NCBI GenBank assembly: GCA_963514095.1
Contig: OY741275.1
Location: forward strand, 14,157,069-14,221,068
Source of the DNA: Eutrigla gurnardus
Lineage: Eukaryota; Chordata; Actinopteri; Perciformes; Triglidae
Reading direction: 5' to 3'
Length of the DNA stretch: 64,000 nucleotides
Numbering within the stretch: position 1 is the first letter of the stretch; every line of letters starts with the position of its first letter. Of the stretch, positions 38,201-50,486 are shown piece after piece. The position numbers and the translations under genes were made by a program. Below the pieces are notes generated by a model that ran no database searches, had not been told where the DNA came from, and saw only the letters and a program-made list of their open reading frames with translations.

Positions 38201-38331
38201 GGGTGTGGTTCTGCAACCGACGGCAAAGAGAGAAACGGGTCAAAACCAGCCTCAACCTCAGCTCCTGTTTGACCAAACTCAGTCCACACTGCATTGCACA
38301 GATGAGTAAAACACAGAGACCCATGGTATAG
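31690..38331 (+). CDS. pou1f1: Pituitary-specific POU homeodomain transcription factor Pit-1
   Basis: Nuclear activator of growth hormone, prolactin and TSH-beta genes in the anterior pituitary. The seven coding exons are 31690-31825, 33151-33312, 33580-33678, 37235-37498, 37644-37808, 37935-37995 and 38091-38331. They join in frame to 375 aa. The start gives MACQAFSADSF, the usual fish Pit-1 N-terminus. Residues 1 to about 195 form the Ser/Thr-rich activation domain, including exon 2 (VSSGLSL..., homologous to the mammalian beta insert) and exon 3 (AQEMLSASISQTRI..., the 33-aa fish gamma segment). The POU-specific domain spans about 198-272, with SQTTICRFENLQLSFKN. The basic linker and homeodomain span about 288-347, ending with the recognition helix WFCNRRQREKR. 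Intron 4 uses a GC donor; the other introns are GT-AG. The C-terminus runs past the usual fish end to RPMV. Its neighbour chmp2b is convergent. Confidence 0.95.
32135..32155 (+). other. pou1f1: Candidate alternative 21-nt microexon in pou1f1 intron 1
   Basis: TTTACAG precedes 21 nt that end in CAG and are followed by GTGAGTGAT, a strong donor. The length is a multiple of three. Exon 1 ends and exon 2 begins in phase 1, so inclusion would add GSPMGAA between SVSA and VSSGL without changing the frame. This is exactly where Pit-1 isoforms differ in other vertebrates. It could be a chance pair of splice-like motifs; no transcript evidence is available here. Confidence 0.4.
33524..33577. repeat. 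(CT)n tract forming the exon 3 acceptor
   Basis: About 54 bp of pure TC dinucleotides run directly into the AG acceptor (33578-33579) of pou1f1 exon 3, so the microsatellite serves as its polypyrimidine tract. Confidence 0.95.
33695..33762. repeat. (CA)n tract just after pou1f1 exon 3
   Basis: About 68 bp of CA, with a few interruptions at the start, beginning some 16 nt after the exon 3 donor. Confidence 0.95.
34860..36371. other. pou1f1 intron 3 interior, unassigned repetitive-looking DNA
   Basis: Intron 3 is the longest intron of the gene (33679-37234). This part contains a (TC)n tract (about 35216-35247). The short frames match no known domain. Its base composition suggests an old interspersed repeat, but I could not define ends or a family. 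Confidence 0.35.
35216..35247. repeat. (TC)n microsatellite
   Basis: About 32 bp of TC in pou1f1 intron 3. Confidence 0.9.
36372..36630 (+). mobile_element. Fish interspersed repeat (SINE or RTE-derived) in pou1f1 intron 3
   Basis: The words GGGCACTC, GCAGGCCGCCGCCAAGGCC, AAAATCTAATGGGATCTTC, AAGTTTCATGAAAATCAG, CCTGCTGATAAACAGACAAA and CCTTGGTGTACGTCAT occur in the order of a repeat common in teleost genomes, usually ending CTCCTTGGCGGAGGTAA. A 26-bp poly-C run (36530-36555) interrupts it. It carries no gene. The family name is uncertain. Confidence 0.65.
36530..36555. repeat. Poly-C run
   Basis: 26 consecutive C, inside the interspersed repeat. It is prone to sequencing error and to unusual DNA structures. 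Confidence 0.95.
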
Positions 38332-38909
38332 GTCTAAGGTTCAGTTAGGAAGTTACCGTTCACCTCGTGTCTGCTGCTTCATGACCACATCTAGTGAAAA
38401 TGTGTTATTTCAGAATAGAATGAAGTGAGAGAACAGACAATGAAAAAAAAGAAAATCAATAGTTAAAACATTTCAAACTATTTCATTGATTTATCATTCA
38501 GAAGATCATTTGTATCCTGTGAAGATCGGCCTTACTTTCATTCTTCTCATTGACCTCATATGATCTGCTGGTTTGACATGACGGCATGACATTTAAATAT
38601 ACTGAATCTTGGCTGTGCCTTGTTTGCTATGATGTACACTGAACATGTACTACGCAGACCAAATACGATGTAATATATGCACCAGAGAGCAGATGTGCAT
38701 GCAAGACGTAGACCAGCCATGTGCCTTTAACAGATCCAAGCTCCACTTTAGTTCTTAAAAGAGAAAAGAAACTTTATTGTTGATGAAATCAGCCAAACTC
38801 TTTGTGTTGTAGTTGTTTGTGCGTGTATTTGTGATTAGAGCGGAAACTCTCATTAATTACCTGTCTTATATGAAAAATGTTTGTTTTATTTAAATTAATA
38901 GTTGTGGTA

Positions 38910-38968
38910 AATAAAATAATAATATATTTAAATTTTCACAACAACCTATTTATTTGATGTCTAATAAA
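38910..38968 (+). promoter_or_regulatory. pou1f1: Candidate pou1f1 polyadenylation signals
   Basis: AATAAA occurs at 38910-38915 and again at 38963-38968, about 580-635 nt after the stop codon, in AT-rich sequence. Either could end the transcript. Confidence 0.5.
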
Positions 38969-39830
38969 TTATGTTGATCTACTTAGCTGAGTGCAACCTC
39001 TCTGATTTATGGTTTGAAGTCAGGGATATGTGAAACGTTCCAGCATTTTTGGCAACAAATGGATCCGAGGTCTGCGGTTTCCCCGTCGTAAGATGGATTT
39101 AATTTGTCATATTTGTTGATGTTATGCTGCCTTGACAAAGTGGACTACAAAGAAGAACATCCAGCCAGTCAGGACTCTGACCTGGTTGGGATGACTGATG
39201 TGAAACATCCCGTAAAGTGAAGAAACGAGCAAACACAACTTCCCTCTCAGACAAAATCCAGGGCTTTGTGTTCAGCTTGCATCAGGTAAAATGAATTAGC
39301 GCCTGGAAGAGAAGCACATCAGACCGCCATGTTCTTGTAAAGCAGTGGTAATGAAATACCGTAATTCCTACTTGATTGAAAACATCCAGTAAATATGTCT
39401 AAGACATAGCTGATTTGTACTGAGCTCGTGTCTTTCTGCTTCTCAAGCACTGGAAGGTAAATCCGTTTAAATCATTCCTGACAATAAAGGGGAACTGTTT
39501 CATGCAGAGCTACATGTGCCATCTCTCATTTTTACTAATGCCATCATATGACCTTATGAATACATACATCAGGAAAGAGAGTCAGCGTGAACTGTGCAAT
39601 TCACGGATGTCTCTGGGGATTCATAAATAAAGCTGGCAGACGGCGTATTTCAGGAACAAGCACTTTCTAGTGTGATTCATGGACAGCTGTCTCACTGGAG
39701 CGCCGTCAGGGGAAATAGATGCAGCGGGGTCATCTACTGCCGACACATTTCTATAAGGCAGAAAGTTATATCCTGATACGCTGCTGGTTTGTCCAGGGCA
39801 AACAATAAGTCAGTCTGTACCTGAAGAAAC

Positions 39831-39836
39831 TTTATT
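39831..39836 (-). promoter_or_regulatory. chmp2b: Candidate chmp2b polyadenylation signal
   Basis: TTTATT on the plus strand is AATAAA in the direction of chmp2b. It would give a 3' UTR of about 1.67 kb, a plausible length for this gene. An ATTAAA near 41027 is an alternative, shorter end. Confidence 0.4.
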
Positions 39837-40283
39837 CATTATAAAAGCCATAAACCCTTTACAGAGTCACTTTACAATGACTAAACAAATAAAGGAATAT
39901 ACATACACCTTTTAAAAATTATGGACATTTCCTAAGCATGGAACTGCACTCAATAAATGTTGAAATCTGTTAAAACATTGTTTCCGCTCACGAAACGCAG
40001 AGGAGAGAATGCTTAACAAAAACTCAAGGGTTTGTGTATTTATGTGTCAGTTGCATGCAAGAATGAAAACATTTTCAATTTTTTTTGGCAATGGGAATCA
40101 ATGTGGCAACAAAAGCCCAGAAAGAGAGAAAGAGTTAATATCACTAAGTATGTCCCTGTGACTCTGCATGGTGAAGCTGGCTGACGTTAACAAATCACTG
40201 CAGAGGAGAGCCAGCTTCAGCTCGGAAGAAGAGAAGACATCTCTCGGATCACAGTGTAGATTTAGCAAACACCATTTTCTGTA

Positions 40284-40286
<3 letters not shown>

Positions 40287-40363
<77 letters not shown>
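40287..40363. repeat. (TG)n microsatellite in the probable chmp2b 3' UTR
   Basis: About 77 bp of TG. It reads (CA)n in the chmp2b transcript if the distal poly(A) site is used. Confidence 0.95.
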
Positions 40364-40364
<1 letters not shown>

Positions 40365-41505
40365 AGCTTAAAAATGACATGACAGTAACTGCACAGCAGC
40401 TGAAAGAGAGGAGGGACTGCAGGACCAGTATCATCCTACAATCCCAATAAACCCCATGTCCAATATAAGATACACAAACAGATCAAACCAAGAATAATAA
40501 TTGAAAAAAAAAAAAGAAGAAAAACGATTACTCAGTAGCATCAAAGAGTTGATTCAAACTCTTCGATAGGCCGTACATTAGTCCTATTAGGTGCTTGGTT
40601 AGGTTTTCTCACGCGGTCTGTACAGCATCACATCTTCAGTGGTGCAAATTAAACGCTTGCCCTCAGATCACCCCATCTTACAATCTCATGCATTACGTTG
40701 AAGTTAAGTGAAGGCCTTACCCTAGTCCGTTATACATTTGACATGCACATGTTTGTGTGAGTTACATCATCTCCAGTAACTATGGTAGCGTACCTAAGGG
40801 TTTTCAAAACAGGATAATGAATTAGCCAGTTGACAAGTCGCTTCGTTTGAGTGGAGACAGTGATCAGTTGTTGATGTAAAGTCACGGTGTCCCATTTCAC
40901 CCACATAACAATGAAAAACATGCGCGTGGAGTAAAGGATAGTTTGCCTCGGAGGACGGGAGTCACGTAAACGGTGTGAGCAGGAGAATTACAAGTTCCAT
41001 CTGGTTACCGACAACCCCTAAGCTCTTTTTAATTACCATGTTTTACTCATTAAAACTTGCTGGAGAAACACCATCCATCTTCAGACACATAAAAGCTGAT
41101 AGATTATATGACTTAACTCAAGTAAGACCCAAACATTAGACGGGAGAAGCCGGTTCCATGGCCTCCATACCATAGCCCTTATAAAGACTGAGATGGGTGG
41201 TAAAGAACAGCGTACGCAGGTTCAGAGCTCTTTAGGTCAGACATCTATTATTGATCATAATAAATATCATTCTCACATAAATAGATCAAAGGTCCTGCCC
41301 TAATGACCTGGAAGGCAACCTGCTGAAGAAAGTATGAGTATGTGTGTGACTTTGAATTCCTTTATGTGGGTGTATATGTCGGTTTCCTTTGTTTCATCTG
41401 TAGCATTTCAACAATGACAAAATCCAATGTGTCTAAAAGAGTCCGTATCAATTGGTATTAATGTTGCACAGGTTGATAATGTGAACATTAATACGGAAAA
41501 GACCA

Positions 41506-43666
41506 TTAGTCCACTCCCAGAGCTCGGAGCTGTCTCTCGATCTCGTCGTCGGAGATGGTGGCCTGTTTGGAGGAGGCGGCGCTGGGGACGCTCTTTCCTG
41601 CAGCTGGAGCTCTCACCATCTGGAAACACACACAAGGCAGAAAAATCCCATTAACTAACACACACACACACACAAACGTACTTGTTGTAACATTGGCTGT
41701 GGACAGCTGCCTACCGCCACTCCAAAGACAAATGTAAAAGACGTGTTCAAATACGATCCAATATGGTCAATTATATATTGGAAAACTATTAACCCCACAT
41801 AACAATTCATGGCTTGGATACTTTATGATGCCCTTTAAATTACTATAGCCCACCTCAGCCTTAAACATTGTTTTTACAGCATCAATCATCCTTCACTTCC
41901 CTTAAAAACAGGGGTTTTTTTGGTTAATGGTCAAATATTTCCTGCACTGCAACATTCTTTATAAAAGTGTTACTTTTAACAGCCTGGCACTCCCCATCAA
42001 AAGGCATAATTTAATTATATCGATGTTAATTCATGCTATCACTAAGTGCCTTTGTCTTTGCTGAAAACTGAAGCCATTTTCCTGCACTTGTTTTTTTTTT
42101 GTCATACTTTATTATTATTTCCAAATGACAATTCCACTGAATATGACAATAACACACATGGTGTGCTTACTTCTACCAAACTACCATATTTTATGAGTCT
42201 TGTAACTTCCTTTCAGCTTCAGGGTTGATTGAGAAAGCTTTAATTGTTTTGCTTTTCTGAGAAAATGCACAGTATGAGAGCATTCGGAGAATTCTTTGCT
42301 CTTTGTCTTTTATTGCGATTGAGCAAAAAATAATTACACTCCCTAAATCCAAAAAATCAGTTTTGCAGGACTTTGTGAATCTTGCTTGTTTATTCTCTCC
42401 AGCTGCAGGCTTGTTTATGGGACAGTTTATGGGTTTGTACAATGTGTAATGATAGGTAATAACTCAAGAAGTCCCCCAGGGGGAGCCAGACATGCAGCAG
42501 ATGGGCAGCCTGGCACTTACACACTGACTACAGTACAGGAGACTCAGAAGAGCTGAAGGCGAGCCCCACCATGTGGCAGCTGGAATATATTTTAATGGCA
42601 GAGTAAAACCCATGTGGCACAGTTGCTGGGGGATGATTTAAATGTGTTAAATGTGCTTTTAGATTTTCTAATTTTATTAGAATATTAAAGTCTTTTCCAA
42701 CATAAGGTCAGGGGCAGTCTCTCTCTCACTCTCTCTCTCTCTCACTCACTGACTTCTTACCTTTCCCGAGATCTCGATGCCGATCTCATCCAGAACCTGG
42801 TTGACAATGTCCTGAGATTCCTCTTCATCTCCAGACTCGTCAAAGATCTCATCTAAAGTGTCGTTGACTGGACAGATTGTGAGACAGCGAGGGAGGAAAT
42901 TAGGACAGACAGGTCAATTAAATCAAGTATGTTGATTTTCAGTCACACTTTAGAATAAGAAAGATTGTGACCTCAAACTAGTTAATGTATGTATGTGTGG
43001 AGCAGTTACAATTGAAATAGAAAAGACTCTAAATTGTCGTCACAATCATACATTTATATTTATCTTTCTCTAAGTGAACAGACAGCAACACACGTCACGC
43101 CTTACACCGTCACATGTATCCTGACAATCTGGTTTTGGCCCGCCTGTGAATACCAGAGCTTATAGTGAGTGTGTGTGTGTGTGTGTTCATTACGAGTCCT
43201 TACTCATGTCCTCGGTCATGCCCATCTTCATGTTCTCCTTCTGGAAGTCCTGCATGGTCTGAAGGGTCTTTTGTGGATCCATCTTTTTATTTACTGCTTG
43301 CATTGTCTGTACACATGATTAAAAGAAAGGTCAGATCATTAATACGGAGGTTTTAAGGCACTAAGGGAAAGCAACACAAGAGCTGCTCTTGAGAGAAAAC
43401 AAACAACACAGCAGTTAAGTCAGACTAAATCTAAATTATGCATCTCCTTCCTTCCTCTGAAAGATCAGCTGAGTCCGACATATCTCATATATATATACAC
43501 ACACACATACACACACACACATACACATATTTATCACATGTTGAAAGGAAAGGAAAACAGAGTAATGTTATTATTCTGTGATACTCCGACAACACCTCTG
43601 TTTTGTGTGTGTGTTCTACTATCTTCAGTCTTTACTTAAATTATTATATTTTATATTATATTATAT

Positions 43667-43747
<81 letters not shown>

Positions 43748-46590
43748 TATAAATATATATATAAATATATAAATATATATATACATACATATGTACATAC
43801 ATACATACAGAACACATATTTTCCTCTCTCTCTGAAACAGCCAAACACCCACCTCATCATCACACTACATTAATCTGAAGCCTAATTATATTTGACCCGT
43901 GTATGTTTGCAAAGTCTCTGTACAATACATCGCTCCGGGCCAATTACCACCTTTCACACTTCATTAACGACGACGCCACCAGATTTGGATTCAAACACGA
44001 GCGGATCCCTCATTAATAGTTTAATTAGAACATTAAAATATTGATACTAGTAGACGCTGAAACTAGTTCATATGCAAAACAAACTACAGTATGAAGAATT
44101 CCATATTTTAAAACCTCAGACCAGTGGAATTAAAGGGACAGGGTCCAGGATCTTACCTTGGCTGTGGTGGACATGGCGCCGGCCATCTTCATTTGTGAGT
44201 TCATGACCTTCGTCTGTGTGGACATGGAGGTGACCTTGGAACTGACAGCGTATGTGCGGTTCTTCTGCTTCCTCAGCTGGACCAGCTGCTTGGCGAGAAT
44301 CTTACAGGCCTCCTTGTTACCACTCTTAGCCATTTTCTTGATTTCAGCCTCCTGAAGGTGGAAGAGGAGATATCTCGTTTGTCAGTTGTCAGTTTTAGTT
44401 AAAGAAGCAAATGGAGCAGCCACTAACAGCTCCAAATTGCAATTTAAAAATATAGTGTAGATATCTGGAACAAATCCATTAAGCCCCAGTGTCTCCTGGG
44501 TTTATGGGCAAGCATATCATCTGCCTAACATGGAAAATAAGTATTATATTTAGACATAATGTTCATGTGTATAAGCATATAAATTAAGAAATAGAGAGTT
44601 TACGGTTGCCCATTTTGCAGATTAGCTGTAGCGGAGCAGCAACTTCACACAAAAGACACATTTCTCTTCAAAGTAATGTTTTGTGAACTTTATAATGTCA
44701 GTGTTCGCCACCAATTTCCCATCTGTTTCAGCAATACGACATGCTGAACCATGTCGAAAGTCACATTAAAAATGTTGGACGATAAGGACGGAATATAATC
44801 AACAGCAAGAAGATCACAGGTAACTCTGGAATCCAGGGTTCAGAATGGGCCGATGCCATTTTTGAGAGAATATTTGAGTTTTCCATTCCTTGTTTTCACC
44901 ATCTTAAGTGATGTTCCATGACTCTGAATTACTTTTGCAAAGTACATTGTGTAATCATCATTGTGTAATTAATTTCTCTGTGCCGCTACTGATCTTATGA
45001 CCAGTAAAGTACTACCAGGATTTCCTGACAAACAAACAAGGACACACTATACATTGATTAGCCGATATAAATATATCCACAATGCTCCCAAAAGACTAAT
45101 GAGTTTGCAAATATAGACATAGTGAATTAAGTCATATGGATCAGGCCTTCCACAAGGGCAAGCAAATACATGCTTTTAGCTTCGGTAAACATCAGAAGAC
45201 ACACTGATGCCCACGGGGAACCTGTGTGTGGGCACGAGTGTTTGTGAGCGTCCCAAGAGACATGAGTGGAGCTGCAGCTTATGGCGAGCTAGCCAGGCCT
45301 CTCAGCACTGGTACGCTGTGTACAACAGGCCCAGCATGGGTTGTTTTTTTCCTTGAGTGTGAGCTAAAAGCCTCTTCAGGAAACAACAATCAATTATTAA
45401 TGTTTGATGAAGCAATAGACATCGCCCACTTAGCTCAGCGTCACACACACGCGCACACACACTACAGGTGCAGTCTGTTCAGCCAATTTCTTTGCTTTTG
45501 TGCGCAGAAAAAAATTAAATAAAATAATGTCAAATGCACTGCCATCTGAAAAACTATGAATGCTTGAACAGTGAAAAAATACAGAGGAGTGTAGTGGGAC
45601 TTCTGCTGATGTGAATCTTATAATGTCTTATTTACTGTCCTGTCAGAGAAGGAGGGCTGGGGCTGAAGGACTGTGATGGATGGATAGTGCTCTCATCGAC
45701 GTGAAGGAATGCACACACAAAATGTGAGGCTGACTTTGCCTGGTAGGAACTGGGAACCCTTAAGTATAAACAGACAAAGGTTTGTCCGAACAACAGATGG
45801 ACAATTTCTGCAACAGTTTCGTTCCAATTATCCAGTTAAATTTACATTTTTTTAAATCAACATGTGTTCTCAATGTACTGTATTTTCAGGCATTCTAAAA
45901 TTTACCTAAAACCAATTTAACAACAAAATAAAAAAAAACTCAATACTGAAAAGTTTACATGACTTAAAATGTACATCATTAATTTAACGTCTGCTCTGTA
46001 CCATTCATGCATTCACATTGAAAGCATGCAAAATGCAAGTAGGGGGGGGGGGGATTGCAACAGTCATGATTGTGCTTATCTGCAAATATAGGTCATTTCC
46101 ATTTCTTAGCGGAAAGATCTTTTATTCAAAACATGTAACAAAGCTTTAAAAAAAAAAACTAGACTAATTAGCGGAAAGCATTAATGAGGAATAAAAAATT
46201 GGGTTCTCCAGGGAGGTAATTATGTCCTGTATGATATTTACTTAATACAACAGAGGGAGACAGCTTCTTTTATCTTTCAGAGAGGGGAAATGTTACGTGG
46301 GCCTGTAATATAGCCTTATCGTGTAACTCTAAGTGACTGTTTTTCTGTGAGAGAGAAAGTAGTCCGACTCGCCTGCAGCAAAGCCACCACACTAGATAAT
46401 TCTCATTTTATTCATTAAGACCAATTAGCCAATCAGGCTAAATCCCAGATTGTAGGAAGTGGACTTAATATGTATGTCTAGTTATGTGTATGTGTTGGGA
46501 GGGCAGGGGGGGTCTTAATAAGCAAGTGATGCAATATGTAGAAAATGATGGAAAATGCCTTGGAGATACTTTTGTTCCCAAGACTTTTTG

Positions 46591-46625
<35 letters not shown>

Positions 46626-49292
46626 AGTCTCACCATTTGCTTCTCTTCTTTCTCCAGCGCTGCTCTATCCCTGACGATCTGTCTCTGAGTGCCACGCAAC
46701 TCCTTAGTCTGTTGCTTGATTACGTCTTTGGAGAGAGCCAAAAGGAAGAGCGGTCACACTTTGTAAAAGATACAATTGTTGAACATTTATTACACCAAAA
46801 TGCAAATACACACTCTCTCTCTCTGAATGTCTTTGATTACATGTATGACCTTTACTTGTGAGAAAAGTCAACTGGAACGTCAAGCTAAAACACTTAATTC
46901 TGCACTGTGTCACATTTCGTGCAAAATATGGAGATTATTTATTTATTTATTTTTTTTCTATGTGGTTTATTCATGGTATTCATACATTTTCTATTCTCAG
47001 TGAACAAAGAGAAAAGTGGTAAAAAAAATTGACTGAAAATCTGTTAGGATTATGATGTAAAAATCTGGACTTCACTGTGTGCAGTTAGAACCAGCAGCGT
47101 CCAGGTCAGCTGCATGGCTTTGGAAGACATTTTAAACATCTATTCTGTGGCTTAATGGTGATTATGTTTGAGTGCCCACATAATACCTCACGGTAACAAG
47201 CAGCATGCTGAGAATGCACATGGACACTGAGGAAGAGCTTGGACAGCTCACACAAATATTGAGTCAGCTCTAATCTACCCACGCGATGTGGTATCATGTG
47301 AGATAATGGATGACCCTGAAGTCAAACATTCATCCACGACTCCTGAGTGAGGGACAACCCAAACAATCATGGTCACATGACCAACTTCAGGACCCCCAGA
47401 AAAAAAAAAACACAATATTTGAGATCTTTCAAATCTAAACCAGAGAAAATCTAAAGTCTGAGGTACTATTGGATTTTGAAATGTACATTTATGAAGAATT
47501 CACACACACACACTTTGAACATGTTAAAAAAAAAATTGGGAAAAAGGAAAAAAAACAGAAAAAGAGGAAACCCTCTTGCAGGACAAATGGATGTCAATAA
47601 ATGAGCACAGGATTACACAATAAATAGGTTATCAGGGAAAAACAAGATTAGATAGTATTTAAAAAACATGAAGCACTGATCAATATATTTCTCTACACTG
47701 ATACAGCTCCACATTCATGAGTTGCTATATAATGTTAAAGGAAACAGCACTTTGGAAAAAGCAAACTACTGCCAGAAAATGCTTATTCTCTCTAAAAAGT
47801 TCAGCAATCATGAACTTGGTCAACGGACGTCAGTGCGTTGGACCACTTGTGGGAACGACGCATGTATACGTATACGGTGACGTGCCGCCAACGTCTCAAA
47901 GTGGGAGGGATATCGTCCTACAAATGTGTGATCTAACCACCCACCCCCCCTCTTACATTCGCCAAATAACCAGAAACCACTTCAGCCGTCTACCCAGGGC
48001 AACAACGAAAAAACTCCGACCCAGCATGCCAGAGATGAGAGAATTTAATAAGGAGGGATGGAGACTGTGAAATGTCACCGCTGAGATGACCGGACAACGG
48101 CTTGGAGGTAACACGGCACAGTAAGTACAGTATGCAGAGGATCGGTACGGGTGAAACTGGAAGGACAATGATGGGAGGAGTAGGGAGGCGGTGCTGTGGA
48201 AAGATTTACCATAGCCAATGGAGCGTATTTTTAAACATAAAGGCGATACACTGCGATATTGTCATCGAATTCTCAACACAAGTAAGTTTGGGGTCCAGAG
48301 GAGGTGAACTTTAATCTGTCCCCTCTCAGTATTTGAAATTAAATAATTGATGTATTAAATCATAAAAGAGAGACCGCTTTTCCATTTTGACCCTGTGAGG
48401 CTGATTACCAGCCTGGAGATGAATACTAAAATATTTAGAGTGAAAGGCTTTTCAGAATCACTGTATATTACAGACTAAAATTACAACACTCAACTATGAA
48501 GACATCACATCATGTCATGTTTCCACAGCCTTTCCTTTACATAAGAGAAATGTGTCACACAGTTTATGATAAGGTTGTAGTTGTTTTATCACAGCAGAGC
48601 AAGGCAGTTACTTAAGAGTCTTTATGAGACAGAAATGGACAGTAATGTACCTTACTAATGTCTGACAGGAAATGTGAGAGTTGGAAGTGAGGTAAAGTAG
48701 CATGTATTATCATTTAAATTAAAAAAAAATACTCATTATATAATACAAATAGTCACAAACAAATATTATACCTGCTGATAGCTATGAATATGACATATTC
48801 TAAGTGTTTACACACATATGATAGCTGGGGTTTATGTTTCCGGTTTCTGTTCAGACGGTGTGAAAACAATTACTTAACCTTAGCTTTTGTGTAGCAATCG
48901 AGACACCGTCCTCCTATATGGAGCTAACGTTAACAGATAGCTAACAAATACACCAGTGTGTGGAAACTAACCTAAACGACCCCTTTGACGAGTAACACCG
49001 CATTGTAGTTCACAGTTTCCTACATTGCAATGTTAATTCACGAATAGCATGTTAGCTACATTAAGTTTGGCGGCGCCTCGATGCTGGTTTTAGACTTCAG
49101 CAGGCATTGTGACTGGTGACTCAACTAGACCCAAAACAGGTCGAACGAGATAGCGTTGAATGGGGAATAGCGAAGTTAATATGGGAACAACACGACAGCC
49201 TGTCTGTACACCCGGGCTAAAAACAAGTTAGCTAGCTTTCCACACAGAGCAAACTTACCATCGACAGTCTTCTTCTTGAAAAGGGAAGCCAT
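41506..49292 (-). CDS. chmp2b: Charged multivesicular body protein 2b (ESCRT-III subunit)
   Basis: Cytosolic ESCRT-III subunit that polymerises on endosomal membranes to drive intralumenal vesicle scission and recruits the ATPase VPS4. The exons, in transcript order, are 49292-49259, 46725-46634, 44351-44157, 43306-43204, 42867-42761 and 41619-41506. All introns are GT-AG and the joined frame encodes 214 aa, against 213 in human. The protein starts MASLFKKKTVDDVIKQQ, with the basic membrane-binding N-terminus and helix 1 (ELRGTQRQIVRDRAALEKEE). The core helices contain TSMSTQTKVMNSQMKMAGAM. The acidic autoinhibitory C-terminal half contains DEIFDESGDEEESQDIVNQ. It ends with the MIT-interacting motif DDEIERQLRALGVD (201-214), which binds VPS4. 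No key residue appears lost. The gene is convergent with pou1f1. Confidence 0.97.
43640..43800. repeat. (TA)n / ATA-rich tract in chmp2b intron 3
   Basis: A long alternating TA stretch, with ATAAATATA variants towards the end and short CATA repeats after it. It can fold on itself and gives Tyr/Ile-rich pseudo-frames on both strands. Confidence 0.95.
46597..46623. repeat. (TG)n tract next to chmp2b exon 2
   Basis: About 26 bp. In the transcript it reads (CA)n and begins about 11 nt after the exon 2 donor. Confidence 0.9.
47810..48260. other. CpG-dense stretch inside chmp2b intron 1
   Basis: CpG is much more frequent here than in the surrounding intron, especially at 47820-47925. The stretch contains TGACGTG (about 47879) and a CCAAT box (48215-48219). 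It could be an alternative promoter, an enhancer or an inserted element. No conserved protein is encoded. Confidence 0.4.
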
Positions 49293-49500
49293 GTCGCTGC
49301 TTTAGTTTCAACTTAAATACAAATCCTACACTATGATACTGTGTGATTCCTATCGTCAACACAGGCGTTTATAGCCGTCACACCTGAGCGGTGGGTCAGT
49401 TTAGCAGCTTCGGTTTCCTGGTTGACTTTCTGCCGTCGGAGTTCCTCCCTCAGCTGACTGACTCAACCGCTCCACGTGACGTCACGGCGGGACTCTCATG
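49293..49500 (-). promoter_or_regulatory. chmp2b: chmp2b promoter region with overlapping E-box and CRE
   Basis: A relatively CpG-rich block directly upstream of the chmp2b start codon. CACGTG (49473-49478) overlaps a perfect palindromic cAMP-response element TGACGTCA (49477-49484). No TATA box is evident, as usual for a housekeeping gene. E-boxes of this form with a following AC resemble TFEB/CLEAR or USF sites; ATF/CREB factors bind the CRE. Binding is inferred only from sequence. Confidence 0.55.
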
Positions 49501-50400
49501 CTGCCTTCACTTGTACCTCGTGAAACACCCGATCGTAACAAGAAAAGTATGTCTGAGACGTCAAAACGACGCCAATTAATGAAGAATATAAACACCGTGG
49601 AGTCACCCGTCTATTTTCTGTTGGACTGTAAGCCCTATACACTCCAGAAGAATGGAACCTGAATGCGGACGTGTATGACTGCACCCACAGATACATGTGT
49701 CTGTGTACAGGGAGTAAACGTCAGACAATGATAGCTCTGCTGTTATGAAGAGTGGTCCCGACAATGACCAAAATAAATAAATACATCAAATTTAATGTGT
49801 ACACAGTAAATTAAGACATTAGATTACTACATCAGTCCTATTTTGGCTACCACTCAATATTCCATGCAGTAAGTGAAGGCAGCATGAAGGCAATGAAAAT
49901 GATAAAATGTTCATTGGCAACAAAGACATTTCTTATTGTCGCTAAATTAATTGGCAAAACAAGCAAATTAAGTCATATTGCGTTTGCATGGATTTTACTT
50001 TTTCCACGTTTACAGGATATTTTATTGTCTCTCTCTTCCTTTCAGTCTTTTACTATAAGTTGAGTTTTTGTGTATGCAAGCAGTCTATGCATTTGGGCAT
50101 GTTATCAGTTTATATATACTGATCACTTCATATACAGAACAAAATAACAATAAAAACAAATTAACTGTTGTAGGGGAACAATCAGGGAGTTCCTGTCTAT
50201 AAAATAACCCCCGTGGCTTCTCACAGCATCATAAATTCTGTTCTCAATTTCCTTCCTCATCTCTTCATCCCAAGAGACGAGGGTTTTCATGCACTCCTGT
50301 GTGTATTCATATATTCCTATTGTCTTATTTCATGTTGATGCTGAGAGCAACTTTATGTGCGGTGGTGGGACTCTTGAACCATAACCAACTCAATTTGGTG

Positions 50401-50402
<2 letters not shown>

Positions 50403-50478
<76 letters not shown>
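50403..50478. repeat. (TG)n microsatellite
   Basis: About 75 bp of TG followed by a short GA run. Confidence 0.95.

Positions 50479-50486
<8 letters not shown>

Noticed and set aside
43578..43863. Tyr/Ile-rich frames that look like membrane segments
   Set aside because: Translation of the (TA)n tract in chmp2b intron 3.
49391..49579. Possible divergent gene starting opposite chmp2b
   Set aside because: The 62-codon frame has no known domain and no downstream exons; the CpG-rich promoter alone does not prove a divergent transcript.
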